This document shows, one piece after another, positions 13,701-24,446 of a stretch of 64,000 nucleotides of DNA. Under the pieces are notes generated by a model. The model searched no databases. It saw only the letters and a program-made list of their open reading frames with translations, and had not been told where the DNA came from. The translations under genes were made by a program, and so were the position numbers. This DNA is from Apostichopus japonicus. Taxonomy: Eukaryota > Echinodermata > Holothuroidea > Aspidochirotida > Stichopodidae. Location of the stretch: the NCBI RefSeq assembly GCF_037975245.1, contig NC_092577.1, positions 990,001 to 1,054,000 on the forward strand, in the 5' to 3' direction. Every line of letters starts with the position of its first letter. Within the stretch, counting starts at the first letter, position 1.

Positions 13701-16700
13701 CTGCTTCCTTCTGAAGGAGTCGTCAATCGTTTCGATCTCGTCATTCCTGTAGGCCTATTTAGAAGTCCTGGCCACCTTTCACTCGGACTGTGGCAACCAG
13801 GCTCAGATTTGAATGGTCAGCAGGCTGTACCATCCTTTGTTGGAGTTATTGATGACCTAAGGATTTGGAACAGGGCTCTCAGCCCTGCCGAAATACCAGC
13901 CTTGTGGAATAACAGAATACCAGATAATACTGATGGACTGAGTCATCACTGGCCATTTGATGAAGGAAATGGAAATGTAGCCAGAGATTCAATTGGTGGG
14001 ATAGAACTGATAATGCCTGGTGATCCTTGGCCACCTTGTCAGTGGTTACCTTCTGATGCACCAGTACCAACTGAAGACATCTTGCCAACTCTACCTGGAA
14101 ATCCAGCATTTACAAATGCAACTCTGAAAGAGAACGCTGAGAGCCTCTGTGAGAGATTGATGCATGGGGATCCCTTAGCTGTTAAATGCATTGATTTACC
14201 TGATGGCACTTCAGCCAGTTACTTCATTCTTTGTGTGGAAGTCATTGCAGCTTCTGGAAATCTTGAAGATGGTTACCTTGTAGCATTTGGTTTTGCAGAT
14301 TTATGCCAGGCAGCATTAAATATATCTGAATGGCCTGGTCAACCTCTCTGTGATGAAGTGCCCAATCTACGATCTGGAACACAATGTAAAGATGACTGTG
14401 TTTTTGGCGAACTTACTAATTCTAAAGACGAAGAAGAAGAATTTATCTGTGTTTGTCATGATGGATTCACTGGAGAGAACTGTAGTGAAGTGTGTCTGGG
14501 TGGCTCATTGTCATCCTGTAACCATCATGGTACTTGTCAGTTGGATGGGGGATGCATTTGTGATCTCAATTGGGACGGTGACAATCAATGCAGTGTTTGC
14601 TCCGACAATTGGTATGGTACGGACTGTACATTAAGGGTTGGAAGTGCAACAAATGTTCATCGTGTTTATTACACATCATCAGTATCTGCCTATTGCTATT
14701 ACACCGTATACGATGATATCAGCTTCTACTTTGGGGCAGTCGGTGAATTCTGGTTAATAGTGTCTTCCACATTGTCAATTCAAATCAGGCAAGTACCATG
14801 TTACACACATGCCACCTGTGTGAATGCAATTGCACTTAGACTACCCTCTGAGGATACCTTAGTCATCCATGCACCGTACACTGTTGGCAGTTCAGCTGTG
14901 ATTTGGCACAATGATGTCATATTGGATGTTGATTGGACAATCATCAACATAGACACTCATTGGTACATAGAAGTAGTCTCTCAAACATTGCTGGTCATAA
15001 GGGATAAAAATGATGTTCATTTTGCTGTATTTGTGCGTGTTTTAAATATCTATCTTACTGTTTCGACTGTTGCCCCTCTTGGATTGTGTCAGAACACCCA
15101 AGGGCTTCTTGGAAACTGTGATGGTAGTGCTGACGACGACCTATGGGATGTACCTCCCACTAACACTTCACAACATGACATAAATACTGCTATAGCAGAG
15201 AAGTGGAGGGTATCGGTGGATGAGAGCCTATTTATTCATGACTACAACTTCTATCATGAAGTCCTGATGCCATCTGGTGGTGTTTATAGCCTCCTCCTTC
15301 ACAATACTGGAGCCCGGTCTAATCCTGTGATATTTGACGATGCTAGGCACTTTTTGATGGAGTTCACAATTGATCTTCATGTACTCCTGAAAGCACATGG
15401 GGGTGTCATAGTAGCCTTTGGAACAAATTCAACCTTTGCAATAACAAGTGAAAGTACGATTGTGATCTATGTCAATGGTGTTTACTATAATACAGGGATT
15501 AGCCTGTCAATTGGTGTGTGGTATCGATTTGTGACGGTTGTGGAAAGTGGAAGGTTGACAGTATATTGTCAAAATGGAATAATGGTATATTCGTACACAG
15601 CCATCCTCAATCATGCATGTTATTTGGAGGCACATTCAATTATATCTGTTGGACAATGGTTACCCACTCCATCTGATGGTACCATCAGACTGGACAACCC
15701 TTTCTTTGGTGAAATTGATGAACTCCGTGTTTGGGATTTTGCTATTCCTCCAGCATTCATTCAAATCAGCGAAGACAATAGCTTGTTTGCTGATGTTAAC
15801 GAAGTTACACCACTCATACTTTACAAGTTTGATTCGGTGGTAGAATCCACAATACCAGACTTGCTTTCAGACAACAGATTGGTGTACCCCTCTGACCCCT
15901 GGCCAGGACCATCTCTTACCTTCTCCAGTGCAGACTTAGATCTCTCCATAGACCCACCTTTTGGAAGGATTGTCAGGAATGAGACATTTGATGCCATGGT
16001 GATGGAAGTTTGCAGCAGACTATTCTGGACAAGCTTTACCTCCCAGTGCAGTGGCTTAACACATGATGTCCTTGTCTTTTACTTCCTCTCCTGTCAGAGG
16101 ATGTGTTTAACCTCTCAGAACTTACATGAAGGATATATAACTCTAATGGCAGTTTCTGACTTGTGTGCCATCAATCAGTCTCCTACAAATAACACCAACA
16201 TATACTGCATTCTCCTGAAAACCCTCCAGCTACCTGAAATATATCTTGAAGACTGTGATGCTTGTGTATTTGGAAACACTGAAGATCAGGATACATGTCT
16301 CTGTCAACCTGGATACACTGGAGTCAACTGTGATCTTGTTTGCCCTGGTGGTATCTTGAATCCATGCAGTGGTAATGGAGTATGTCGTCAAAACGGAAGC
16401 TGCATTTGCAATGCCAATTTGAGAGGTGACTCGTGCACAACTTGTAGAGAAGATTGGATGGGTTCAGACTGTACAATACCCAAAGGAGGTTTCTACGAGG
16501 TCACAAAACGTAAGCATGTATTGCCAAGGGCTTGCCTTGGAGGTTTCATTTACACCTTTGAAGCAGCTGGTATCTACCTGAGCACCCTTGGATATTACAG
16601 ACTTCTCTTAAAAACGGATGAAGAGCTTACAATTGACATTCGCTATTCTTACTGTGGCTTTGAAGACAGATTTGTTACATGTTATGACATGGTCATCATC

Positions 16701-18815
16701 AAGCATGACAGTCATGAACTTGTCATCCGTGCATCACTCGATGAAGTCATTTTGGTACCATTCATCTGGTTGGACAAAGCACTCACTACTATTGATAGCA
16801 GAGTAAAGATATCAGATCACTTTATCATCTCAGTCCATACATCTGTACAATACAAGATCGAGATCAAAGACTATAAGCTTGATATCATAATCACTTGTAA
16901 CAGACGAAACTTGGATGTGCAGTTGATCACCAAGGACAACTTCTGCAAAGACTTTGACACCCAAGGAATCCTTGGCACATGTAACACTCTGGAGAGCATC
17001 GGGAAACTAAACTGTACTGAAGTTGATGATGGACATCGAGGAAAAGGTAGTAAGGAAGCAAGCAAGTCTAAAGGAAGCAGTAAGGAAAAAGATTTGACTT
17101 GTAGGAGTGAAGCATCACAGAAAGATGTGGATGTCTTTACAGGTCGTTATAGACATGAAGTAGTCTTTGGGACCGACTACCAGAAATGGTGGCTTCTACA
17201 AACTGTTGGGCTGCAGGGTTTCCACCTCTCTTTCAATAACAGCGTGTTGAGTACAGCATCGATGCATTGGGGCAGAGAAGGGTTCACTTTAGATGTTGTT
17301 GTTAATATCCACTCGTATGGCGGTGTTCTATGGTCGTATGGGACGGAGGAAGAATATATCCTGGTTATTGTGGAAGCAAACGGCATCAAAATCTCCAGTC
17401 GTGGCAGACAATATCAAGTGGGTTTGATAATCACAAGGTTCTCTTGGCAGGTTGTCTCATTCGTGTGGCGTCCTTTCCATGGTCTTCTTGAGATTTACAC
17501 CTTTGATGCAGATGGAATAGCAACTGTTCAAGCAGTACAACTTGACTCTACCACTTTCGATGAGGGAGGAACGTTTGGTATCTGCCACTCTTGCTGTGGC
17601 ACAAACATGGACAGTCTGCCAGGTCTTGATGGTGCAGTTGATGAGATTAGGATATGGAATCGTGAGACTAATCCATCAGTCTTAGGTCAATCTCTATATC
17701 TTCATGTACCAGCTGACAGCCCAGACCTCATCCATTTGTGGACTTTCAATGAAGGCACCGGTGACTTGGTCCATGATCTCATCGGTGAAAATGACCTCAT
17801 GTTCCCAGATGAAAGGAAACCGGCATGGAGAATAACAAATGATGACAAAGCTGAATATGTAGGTTTAGCTTTGGATGTCCAAGTGTTCACAAATCAAAGT
17901 CTCGGGGAAAATGCTCTGGAGAAGTGTTCAGAAATATTTAAGAAAGGAGATTTCTTTGAAGTCTGTTCTGTTCTTGGAGATTCAGTTTTTTCAACTCATT
18001 TCACCAAATGCCTTGAAGATATTTGGGCACAGCAAGACCTAGATGCCTCAGTGGAATCCGCCATGTCTTGTGCTGAGCTCTGCTATCTGGAACATGACGG
18101 CAAACGGAAATGGCCAAAGGAATTCTTCTGCTGGCAGTTTGGGGACAGGGCTTTGCCGGACTGGATGGCAGATAAATGCGAAAGTAGCAAGGGCTCCTCA
18201 GAAGAATCGAAAACTGATAGCAGTCAGGATAAAACGAAGGATTCGAAGGATAAAAGTAGCAAGAGCTCCTCAGAAGAATCGAAAACTGATAGCAGTCAGG
18301 ATAAAACGAAGGATTCGAAGGATAAAAGTAGCAAGAGCTCCTCAGAAGAATCGAAAACTGATAGCAGTCAGGATAAAACGAAGGATTCGAAGGATAAAAG
18401 TAGTCAAGAGGATGAAAAGACAAAACCTAAAAGCCAAAGCAGTAAGGAGGATAAACCAACTGATTCAGCAGAAGAGGATAACCCAGGAGGAGATGCATCT
18501 GAAGACAAAAAGAAGAAGAAGAAAGATAAACACAGGAGGAGGAAGAGGTTAACAAAGGAAGATGATGTAGAGTTTGTTGAATTGATAGAGTTGGAAGGGA
18601 GAGAGACAGCGATAAATGAACAAATTACACAAAGAGAAGAAACCAAAAAGATGGGGGAAGTTAATGAGATTGAAAATTCTCATCATCGGTATGACTTGAG
18701 TGTCAGTTACATTGTGATGGTCTTTGTGACTATTGCTGTCTGTTCCACTATCAGTATCCTCTATTACTGCAACAGACGGGTTCGTAAAGAAAATCTGAAT
18801 TTTGAACAGCCATAA
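2..18815 (+). CDS. Giant vWD/LamG/EGF mosaic transmembrane protein, 3' part of gene (5' end outside window)
   Basis: Spliced CDS join(<2..7753, 8456..9408, 10478..10572, 11128..11326, 12191..18815). The lengths sum to 15624 nt, giving 5207 residues plus stop with every junction in phase. The frame is open from base 2, so the start codon lies upstream. Eight units follow one another: a vWD-like domain (TF-DG-YxF opening, CGLCG-type motif near its end), a LamG-3/pentraxin-like jelly roll ending in (A/L)DE(V/I)RIW(N/D)R, a helical Cys-rich module (CxxxLxxCL...CQAxL..WP..xLC), and an EGF-like module with GYWGxxC and CxxGWxGxDC. The last unit lacks EGF and leads to a charged stalk, one membrane helix (about 18708-18770) and a 14-residue tail ending FEQP. 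Likely an extracellular adhesion or matrix receptor; ligand and symbol unknown. The architecture is seen directly; the function is inferred from the domain families. Confidence 0.9.
701..763 (+). repeat. Coding 27-bp tandem duplication
   Basis: The unit beginning GGATGGTCAGTATC occurs twice (second copy 737-763), with an extra TATGGTCAG inside the first. In frame it repeats the residues GWSVSLSET in the linker between vWD 1 and LamG 1. Confidence 0.8.
7754..8455 (+). other. Intron between exons a and b (phase 0)
   Basis: GTGAGA donor, acceptor CTGTACAG. The junction joins DIQ to ISRRREGELEMSVDAIG, matching the same strand of sister vWD domains (for example VQIRQISC...ITAIALKF). AT-rich; no other feature seen. 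Confidence 0.85.
8456..9408 (+). CDS. Giant mosaic gene, exon b (rest of vWD 5, LamG 5)
   Basis: 953 nt, entering in phase 0 and ending two bases into an Arg codon. It encodes the rest of the fifth vWD domain, with VLGLCGPCSSSC corresponding to the CGLCG motif, and nearly all of the fifth LamG-3-like domain, from PSGGYALYF through GNLGFGVW to AIDDIRVWD. The donor is GTAAGA at 9409. The real exon starts upstream of the first in-frame TTG/ATG, because the reading frame back to acceptor 8455 aligns with sister units. Confidence 0.88.
9409..10477 (+). other. Intron between exons b and c (phase 2)
   Basis: GTAAGA donor; acceptor ATATCACAG. It contains a G-rich patch (9763-9780) and a short ~45-bp direct-repeat cluster (about 9948-10038, AGTAAAGCACTAATACT-type units). 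No gene seen. Confidence 0.8.
10478..10572 (+). CDS. Giant mosaic gene, exon c (LamG 5 tail)
   Basis: A 95-nt exon entering in phase 2 and leaving one base into a Gly codon. It encodes R-YFDGNAVLNLRDRL then LRNHWSCDEGEG, the counterpart of LxHYWxFxEGxG, which follows every LamG domain in this protein. Donor GTATTG is weak in sequence, but both frame and homology to sister units support it. Confidence 0.85.
10573..11127 (+). other. Intron between exons c and d (phase 1)
   Basis: Acceptor TTTGTTTCAG. It holds a degenerate ~48-bp tandem repeat (about 10703-10835; units GGTAACATACAATGCTTT...GAAGCACAGG, three to four copies). Nothing else seen. Confidence 0.78.
11128..11326 (+). CDS. Giant mosaic gene, exon d (linker and start of fifth Cys-helical module)
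   Basis: 199 nt. It completes GN, then encodes EAGDSIGG (compare NVARDSIGG in unit 6), a Pro-rich linker and the first half of the Cys-rich helical module (FCYDVILSGPIE). It ends two bases into a Glu codon before donor GTAAGT (11327). Confidence 0.88.
11327..12190 (+). other. Intron between exons d and e (phase 2)
   Basis: GTAAGT donor and TTTTCTTCCTCAG acceptor. An open frame runs from 12060 through the acceptor into exon e, but its first 131 bases are intronic. No other feature seen. Confidence 0.85.
12191..18815 (+). CDS. Giant mosaic gene, exon e (units 5-8, charged stalk, TM, stop)
   Basis: 6625 nt to the TAA stop. It completes helical module 5 and EGF 5 (~12400-12640), then unit 6 (vWD ~12690-13150, LamG ~13440-13910, helical ~14110-14390, EGF ~14395-14635), unit 7 (vWD ~14690-15140, LamG ~15265-15760, helical ~15960-16250, EGF ~16255-16475) and unit 8 (vWD ~16535-17010, LamG ~17210-17690, helical ~17890-18180). 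Unit 8 has a Lys/Ser-rich insertion after its vWD (~17035-17110) and no EGF. The stalk (18180-18600) is Ser/Lys/Glu/Asp-rich with three near-perfect 24-residue repeats and KKKKKK/RRRKR clusters. The membrane helix is around YIVMVFVTIAVCSTISIL, followed by a basic NRRVRK stop-transfer and a short tail. Confidence 0.93.
18183..18410 (+). repeat. Coding 72-bp minisatellite in the stalk
   Basis: Three near-identical 72-bp units start at 18183, 18255 and 18327 (each beginning AGTAGCAAG), plus a partial fourth. Each encodes 24 residues of the type SKSSSEESKTDSSQDK followed by TKDSKDKS. Near identity suggests recent expansion; the length may vary between alleles. Confidence 0.95.
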
Positions 18816-19770
18816 ATGTTCTGTGTTCATTTCATTTTAAATCTTGTACTCTAGATACTATAAACACCATAAGCTTAGAATTTAAATATAGCTCAGAAAG
18901 AAGTATCATCCATTTGTAGTATTTTCAATTGTAATAACAAACATTTTGAGACTGTCAAACTGTTTAACATGATTTCTTAAGATTTTTTAAGGTTTAATTG
19001 GTTTCATCATTTCTGTTGCATGTAATTGCACTCCTCGTATTATCTTTTCTCACATGTTATAGGATACTGCAGGAAAATAAGTATATTATAATAGCTAGGA
19101 GCCTTCTACTGCTGTGTTGCATGCTTTCCAAACAATGTTAGCTTCAAGTGTGTAAAACACTAATATTAATGTTGTATTTATTCTCATCACTATCATTGCA
19201 TAAATCCTTTTTTATGAAAGCAGCATTTGCAGAGCTATATTGTCAGAGTAAATGAGCAGTTGTTTAAGGAGATTTATCTGCCTTTCTTTCTGTTTTCATG
19301 TTTCAAAGAAGTCTCTAAATTTTGATACCTGTTTTTGACCATTTATTGTTAAAACTAACTGATGAATGTAAGTTAAAAATATATAGACAGTGGAGTTTAA
19401 TCAGCATCTTCATATAACAAAAAGAAACAATTACTTTATTATGAAATTATAAAGTAATTGTTTGCCTTCATGCTATATTAAGATGAAATCAGTAAACTGG
19501 AATTATAATTTAATAGAATTATTATTTAATAGAATATGCTTTCTCTTTACAAATATTATTTTACACAGGATTGTATACCGTCTGTTCTTCCCACCAAGAA
19601 TTATTTTATTCATTTATCATGTAGAAAGAGTTTTTTAGTTTAAAATTCTTTTCATTTCTCTTCTCCATTGTAAGCAGAAAAAATGTGTTTTGCTATATCT
19701 TGCTTTGCACAATCTATATGCCCAATTGTCAAAGTTACCAAACATGAAATAAATTAGCTTATCAACTGCA
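18816..19770 (+). other. 3' UTR of the giant mosaic gene
   Basis: AT-rich non-coding sequence between the stop codon and the poly(A) signal. It includes a strong stem-loop at 19425-19463 (15-bp arms, 9-nt loop). The extent is inferred from the first good AATAAA with a GU-rich element downstream. Confidence 0.65.
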
Positions 19771-19796
19771 TTTTCTCAATTCACGAGGTGTGTGTT
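19748..19796 (+). terminator. Polyadenylation signal of the giant mosaic gene
   Basis: AATAAA at 19748-19753, followed about 31 bases later by GAGGTGTGTGTT (19785-19796), a typical GU-rich downstream element. Cleavage would fall near 19765-19780. Confidence 0.7.
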
Positions 19797-21077
19797 CCTT
19801 TATTTTTCTTCTTGGCCTCTGTCTTTCGTTTTTAGAAGGTAAACCATCAGTAAACTTTGAAGAAGTTAAGTAGAGACTCAATCTCTCTCGTACGGTTTCA
19901 CATTATTAAGTTTTAAAATTTAATATTTAGAAAGTCCCAAGGTTAACGTTATGATAACTGCATCTATATGAACTTAATCCGGAGTGTTAAAGGTATATTC
20001 TGTGACATATATAGCAATTGTTTCAATATTTCACAGCTCCACATTTGAAAACCAAATAGCATATGTTTCCCGAAGATATAAAACTTGGCGAAAGTTCAAT
20101 TCATCTAATAACTGAGAGCAAGTAATATCATTAAGATAATTGAACTAAGCCTAATTATGGAACTAATTTCAAGTATAAATATGCCTCAGAACTATAATGC
20201 CCTGATTGACATCTAAACTTCTTTTTCTGCGGGAGGACTCTAAGAACCACAACATGTGGCATACACATGTGGCTTCAACCGCCAAAGGGCCATTCACCTT
20301 TGTTATAAACTATTTCATTCGGCCTCTGTTTCTTCCATAAAGGTTTATTCCATTACCTAAATCAGTCGGAGAATTTTAAGACTCTGCTCCACACCCTCTA
20401 ACCCACCTTGGAATCTTCAACAATTTTACGGATGAATTAAACTCCGTTTTCTAGTCAAGTGGTGCTCGCCCTGTCGGGCACCCCATTTCTTCACCTGTAA
20501 ATCACCAGAGGAATCACTCTCTTGTTTAAATCACCATATTACAAATTAGAGGTTTGAGGATCCATTGCTAATTACAAACTTAATAGCCATGATTTCTGAG
20601 TTGGAGAGGCACCAACACTTTAAGGAGGGGTACCAACAATTTAAGAGGGGCATATTTCTCGTGTTCTGTCATTTGTGAAGTTATTTGAAGACATGGCTCA
20701 GATTCGAGGTCACAGTGATCTGTACGGCTACCCGTGCCCGGCCTTCACCTACCTATACCTGTTCCCAGCCTATACCTATAAGTCTGTTAATACTGATCAG
20801 GATAAACGTCATCATAATGACGTCTGCGCTCATTTCCTTAGATACTGCAGTGCAATTCGCTCACAATCACTCTAAGGACTCATTTTAATGCTATAATTAG
20901 GGAAAATATGAAGACTTCATCATTAAAGGTTGCCGTGTGATATAATTATCCCCGGGGCCCGACTAAGCTCTCGGAGTCAAGGACTCTACTATCTCTTTAT
21001 CATTATGACGCCTGCATGCGTACCATGCGTTGAAGTTTTTGCCAGCGAATATAAGTTTGCAATATGCCCCTATATGG
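19797..21077. other. Intergenic, no gene recognised
   Basis: No ORF with credible coding character. A short hairpin GGTGCTCGCC..GGGCACC lies at 20460-20481. Otherwise ordinary AT-rich sequence. Confidence 0.6.
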
Positions 21078-21203
21078 CAGGGGCGGACTGGGTCTTAAAA
21101 CCGGCCCGGGCATTTTCCACCTACACTGGCCCATTATTCATTGATGTGTTACTTACATAGTGATCGCCCTCCTGGGGGAGAGGTCTAATGGGAGGGGTCT
21201 TCT

Positions 21204-21365
21204 GGTGCTATATTTCTCAATTTTGTATATAGGTTACAATAATCCTTTAAAAATTACCCAAAAATATATTTTTTTTTAATAAGGAATGCCTAGATGCAAA
21301 ATGGTGCTATATTTCTCAATTTTGTATAGGTTACAATAATCCTTTAAAAATTACCCAAAAATAAT
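21204..21365. repeat. Two-copy ~97-bp direct repeat
   Basis: GGTGCTATATTTCTCAATTT through ACAATAATCCTTTAAAAATTACCC occurs twice (from about 21204 and 21303). The phrase GATGCAAAATGGTGCTATAT is also found inverted near 29315, so this is transposon-derived sequence. Confidence 0.75.
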
Positions 21366-21619
21366 TTTCAGAAGCAACACTTGATTAAACTGAGGAAAGT
21401 TAAAAACAAAACACAAAAATATCTGATTTAGAACGGATTTTAATTAGTTTTTCAAACATTTTGTGACAACATGCTTGAAAGAAAATGGGAAAAAAACCTA
21501 AATAAATCCATTAGCACGTACGGGTTGCCAATAGCACGTTCTTTTGTTACGAACTAAAAGACTAACTAACATGGTGATTTGAGCTGATTCCCACAGTTAT
21601 AAAATATATTTCTACACAG

Positions 21620-23701
21620 CAGTGGCGTAGCTACGGGGGGGCCTGGGGGGGCCGAGGCCCCCCCATGAAATCGACTGGCCCCCCCACTGGCCCCCCCACT
21701 GGGAATGGGGTAAAAAAAAAACACTCATCAGTGCGATTCGCTAATATTTTTTGTTCAATAATTTGGGAAATAGAGTTACACAATTTTCTCGTCTGCATCT
21801 GGCAGAATAAGAATAATACAATATCTGTAGTAATCATGAGAATGGTCACACAGCATGGCATGGCAATGGTCGATGCGACGATTGCGACCATACACCACGA
21901 ACCTTGTTGTGCTGCGTGATAGCGATATCTGCTGAAAATATGTTCAGTGCTTCCACCTAGCGCAACAATCTATCAAAAGATTGGCTCCGTTTGTTCTGAG
22001 CCGAGGTATCAGGTATTCATGGGTGGCGATCATGGGGGGGGGGGGACGGGGGGACATGTCCCCCCAATATTTCAGGTGGGGGATATAGTATCATATATCC
22101 CCCCCCCCCCAATATTTGGTGGCATAGTTTTTTTTTAAGCATATGTTTTGTATTTTTTTATGATATCGCTAGTAATTTCAAAATAGAAAATGCTTAGATG
22201 CAACTTACAAGGCCTGGGAAGTGCCATTTCCAGCGATCTGGGAGGCATTTTCGGCCAAAATTTTCTTTTGCGCTTCGCGCCAACTTATGGTGGCGCTACG
22301 CTTAGAAAGTCTGGGTACAAGCTTTGCCCCTCCCTTGGCAAATTCCTCGCAAAGCGCCTGTCTAACCGTGTCACAATTTGTTACTATATATGACCGAAAG
22401 TAGTTTTTACTTTTTTTTCTAGAAATGAATAGCTAGACGGACCGCATCCGTAATGAAATTTGGTTTGCATCTTGTGTATGAGTGTAAGTACGTACAATCA
22501 TACATAGGATCCACATCGATATGGGTTCACTGGGTTTCCATTTGGCCTGTTTCCTACAAGATTTCTAACCGCAGGTGCGTAGCCAAGGGAGGGGGGGTGA
22601 AGGGGTGGAGACCGCCCCCCCCCCTCGAGCATATTTTTTGGGTATTTTCTATGATATCGAAGTTTTATAGTAGCCGTTATAAGAGGTTTTAATATTTGTA
22701 CACCAATAATTTAACTGTGTCTGAAATTTCGAAAATTCCTTGACCAACATTCTTCATCATAGTATACGTCCCTCTACACTCGTACAATTTTGACCGGTCT
22801 GTTAGTGGTTGAGGGGGGGTTTTCTATATTGGTTGTCCATAGATGAAATTTAGTGCAACAGTATGGGTATGTTTTGAAGTGAATTTATTATTCAAATTCT
22901 GAACAAATAATGGGCTTAGAACCTTGAAAAGTGGGGCTGACGGGTATTGTGGGGCGTTACGTAGAATTACCTACAAATGCAATGAGGTCGAACATGATGT
23001 GTGACTGGTGACAATCTTAACAAAAGATTATGAATGAAAAAAAAAAACTATTAGGAAAAACTTGGTTCTCAGGCAAAAGTGTACATCTGGTTGGTCATTT
23101 TCAAGCCCGAGAAGTGCCATTTCCGGTCATCTGGGGGGCTATCAAAACCAGAAATTTTCTTGTACGCTGCGCGCCAACTAATGGTGGCGCTCCGCTTTGA
23201 CAGTAATTCGCCTGCATCCAAGCAGATGCCCCCCCCCCCCTTAATATTTGAAACAGATCGCCGCCCATGCAGGTATTCATATATTGCCTCGAGTCAAATG
23301 AATATATGTCATTGAATATTCCACAAAACAACTTTTTTATGGCCACGAAACTGTCGAAACAGGATTTTCCACTACTGGTAGAGATATAAATTATTGGGAA
23401 TTCTGAAATTCCTGCAAAAGTTAAAAGTCTGGTTGAGTTGGCAAGGCCAGTCAGCATGAAAGAGAAAAAAACTTTTTTTGCATTTCTGTCTCCAAAGTTG
23501 CACATCTTTTTTGGTTGCTATTTTGCCTCACATGTGCCATCTCCTGCGATCTGGGGGGTGCTGAAAATCTCAAATTTTCTCTGTACGCTCCGCGCCAACC
23601 ATGGTGGCGCTCCGCTTAGATAGTAACCTCCGGCCCCCCCCCACTAGAAAGAACAGCCCCCCCATGGCCCCCCCACTCAAAAAATCCTAGCTACGCCACT
23701 G
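21620..23701. mobile_element. hAT-like non-autonomous element, 2082 bp, with exact 8-bp TSD
   Basis: The 14-bp TIRs CAGTGGCGTAGCTA (21620-21633) and TAGCTACGCCACTG (23688-23701) are perfect inverses, flanked by the exact direct repeat CTACACAG (21612-21619 and 23702-23709). CA-starting TIRs with an 8-bp TSD are hallmarks of the hAT superfamily. The interior has no transposase; it carries poly-G/C runs and three copies of the ~105-bp core module (about 22195, 23100 and 23525), so it may be a composite of smaller elements. Open frames inside it are not genes. Confidence 0.9.
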
Positions 23702-23984
23702 CTACACAGCCCGTCTGTATTCCAATTACTTCTGTGAAAATGGGCTGTAACTTTAACCAGACTCCCAAGCCCACCGGGCAGTGCCCAAATGCCCGTGTGG
23801 CCAGTTCGCTACTGCCCTATGGTCTTGGAATAGCCTGTAGATCAGAGCTGCTTTCTTTTTCTGTTCCATTTCTATCTGTCTATGAAGCAGATTTTAAAAC
23901 GTTTGACAGTTCACTAATGAGGCAGACATGTGGGTACCTACAGGCTACGGCAGATAAATATGTAACTGCTGCATATCGTCCTAT

Positions 23985-24440
23985 TACGGAAGCGTGGAAG
24001 GGACATTGCATTGACGAGTTACCAACTTGACAAAACGACAATTATCTGCAAATTGACGAGTTGCACACTTACTACCATCTCGACAAGATGACAAAATTCA
24101 GAAAATTGACGAGATAACGGATCTCGTCAATGCAACAATTTTCTGCAAATTGACGAGTTGCACACTTACTACCATCTCGACAAGATGACAAAATTCAGAA
24201 AATTGACGTTTTGACGAGATAACGGATTTTCTGAATTTTGTCATCTTGTCGAGATGGTAGTAAGTGTGCAACTCGTCAATTTGCAGAAAATTGTTGCATT
24301 GACGAGATCCGTTATCTCGTCAAAACGTCCATTTTCTGAATTTTGTCACGTTACCATCTCGTCAACTCGTCAATTTGCAGATAATTGTCGTTTTGTCAAG
24401 TTGGTAACTCGTCAATGCAATGTTCTTCTACGATTCCGTA
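23985..24440. mobile_element. Foldback element, 456 bp
   Basis: Long inverted arms: CATTGCATTGACGAGTTACC near the left end has its exact inverse near the right end, and the perfect match continues for about 60 bp. Outer ends TACGGAA/TTCCGTA are inverse, with the 6-bp direct repeat TCCTAT on both sides (23979-23984 and 24441-24446). The arms are built from many TTGACGAG/CTCGTCAA sub-repeats. No ORF with meaning; class uncertain. Confidence 0.75.
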
Positions 24441-24446
24441 TCCTAT

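Larger units (their letters stand above)
21078..23814. mobile_element. Older hAT-like element (outer), interrupted by a younger one
   Basis: The left end CAGGGGCGGACTGG (21078) and right end CCAGTTCGCTACTG (23801-23814) are imperfect inverted repeats, and similarity continues inward through GGCATTT-type sequence. Flanks CTATATGG and CCCTATGG match at 6 of 8 positions, as an aged 8-bp target duplication would. No transposase is visible, so it is non-autonomous or decayed. The interior holds the younger insertion 21620-23701 and a ~97-bp direct repeat (21204-21365). Confidence 0.6.

Noticed and set aside
18001-18552. Opposite-strand and shifted-frame ORFs over the stalk
   Set aside because: Shadows of the 72-bp coding minisatellite.
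21665-21919. Small ORFs within the G/C-run elements at 21631-23623
   Set aside because: They are translations of non-autonomous hAT-like elements; no transposase motif seen.
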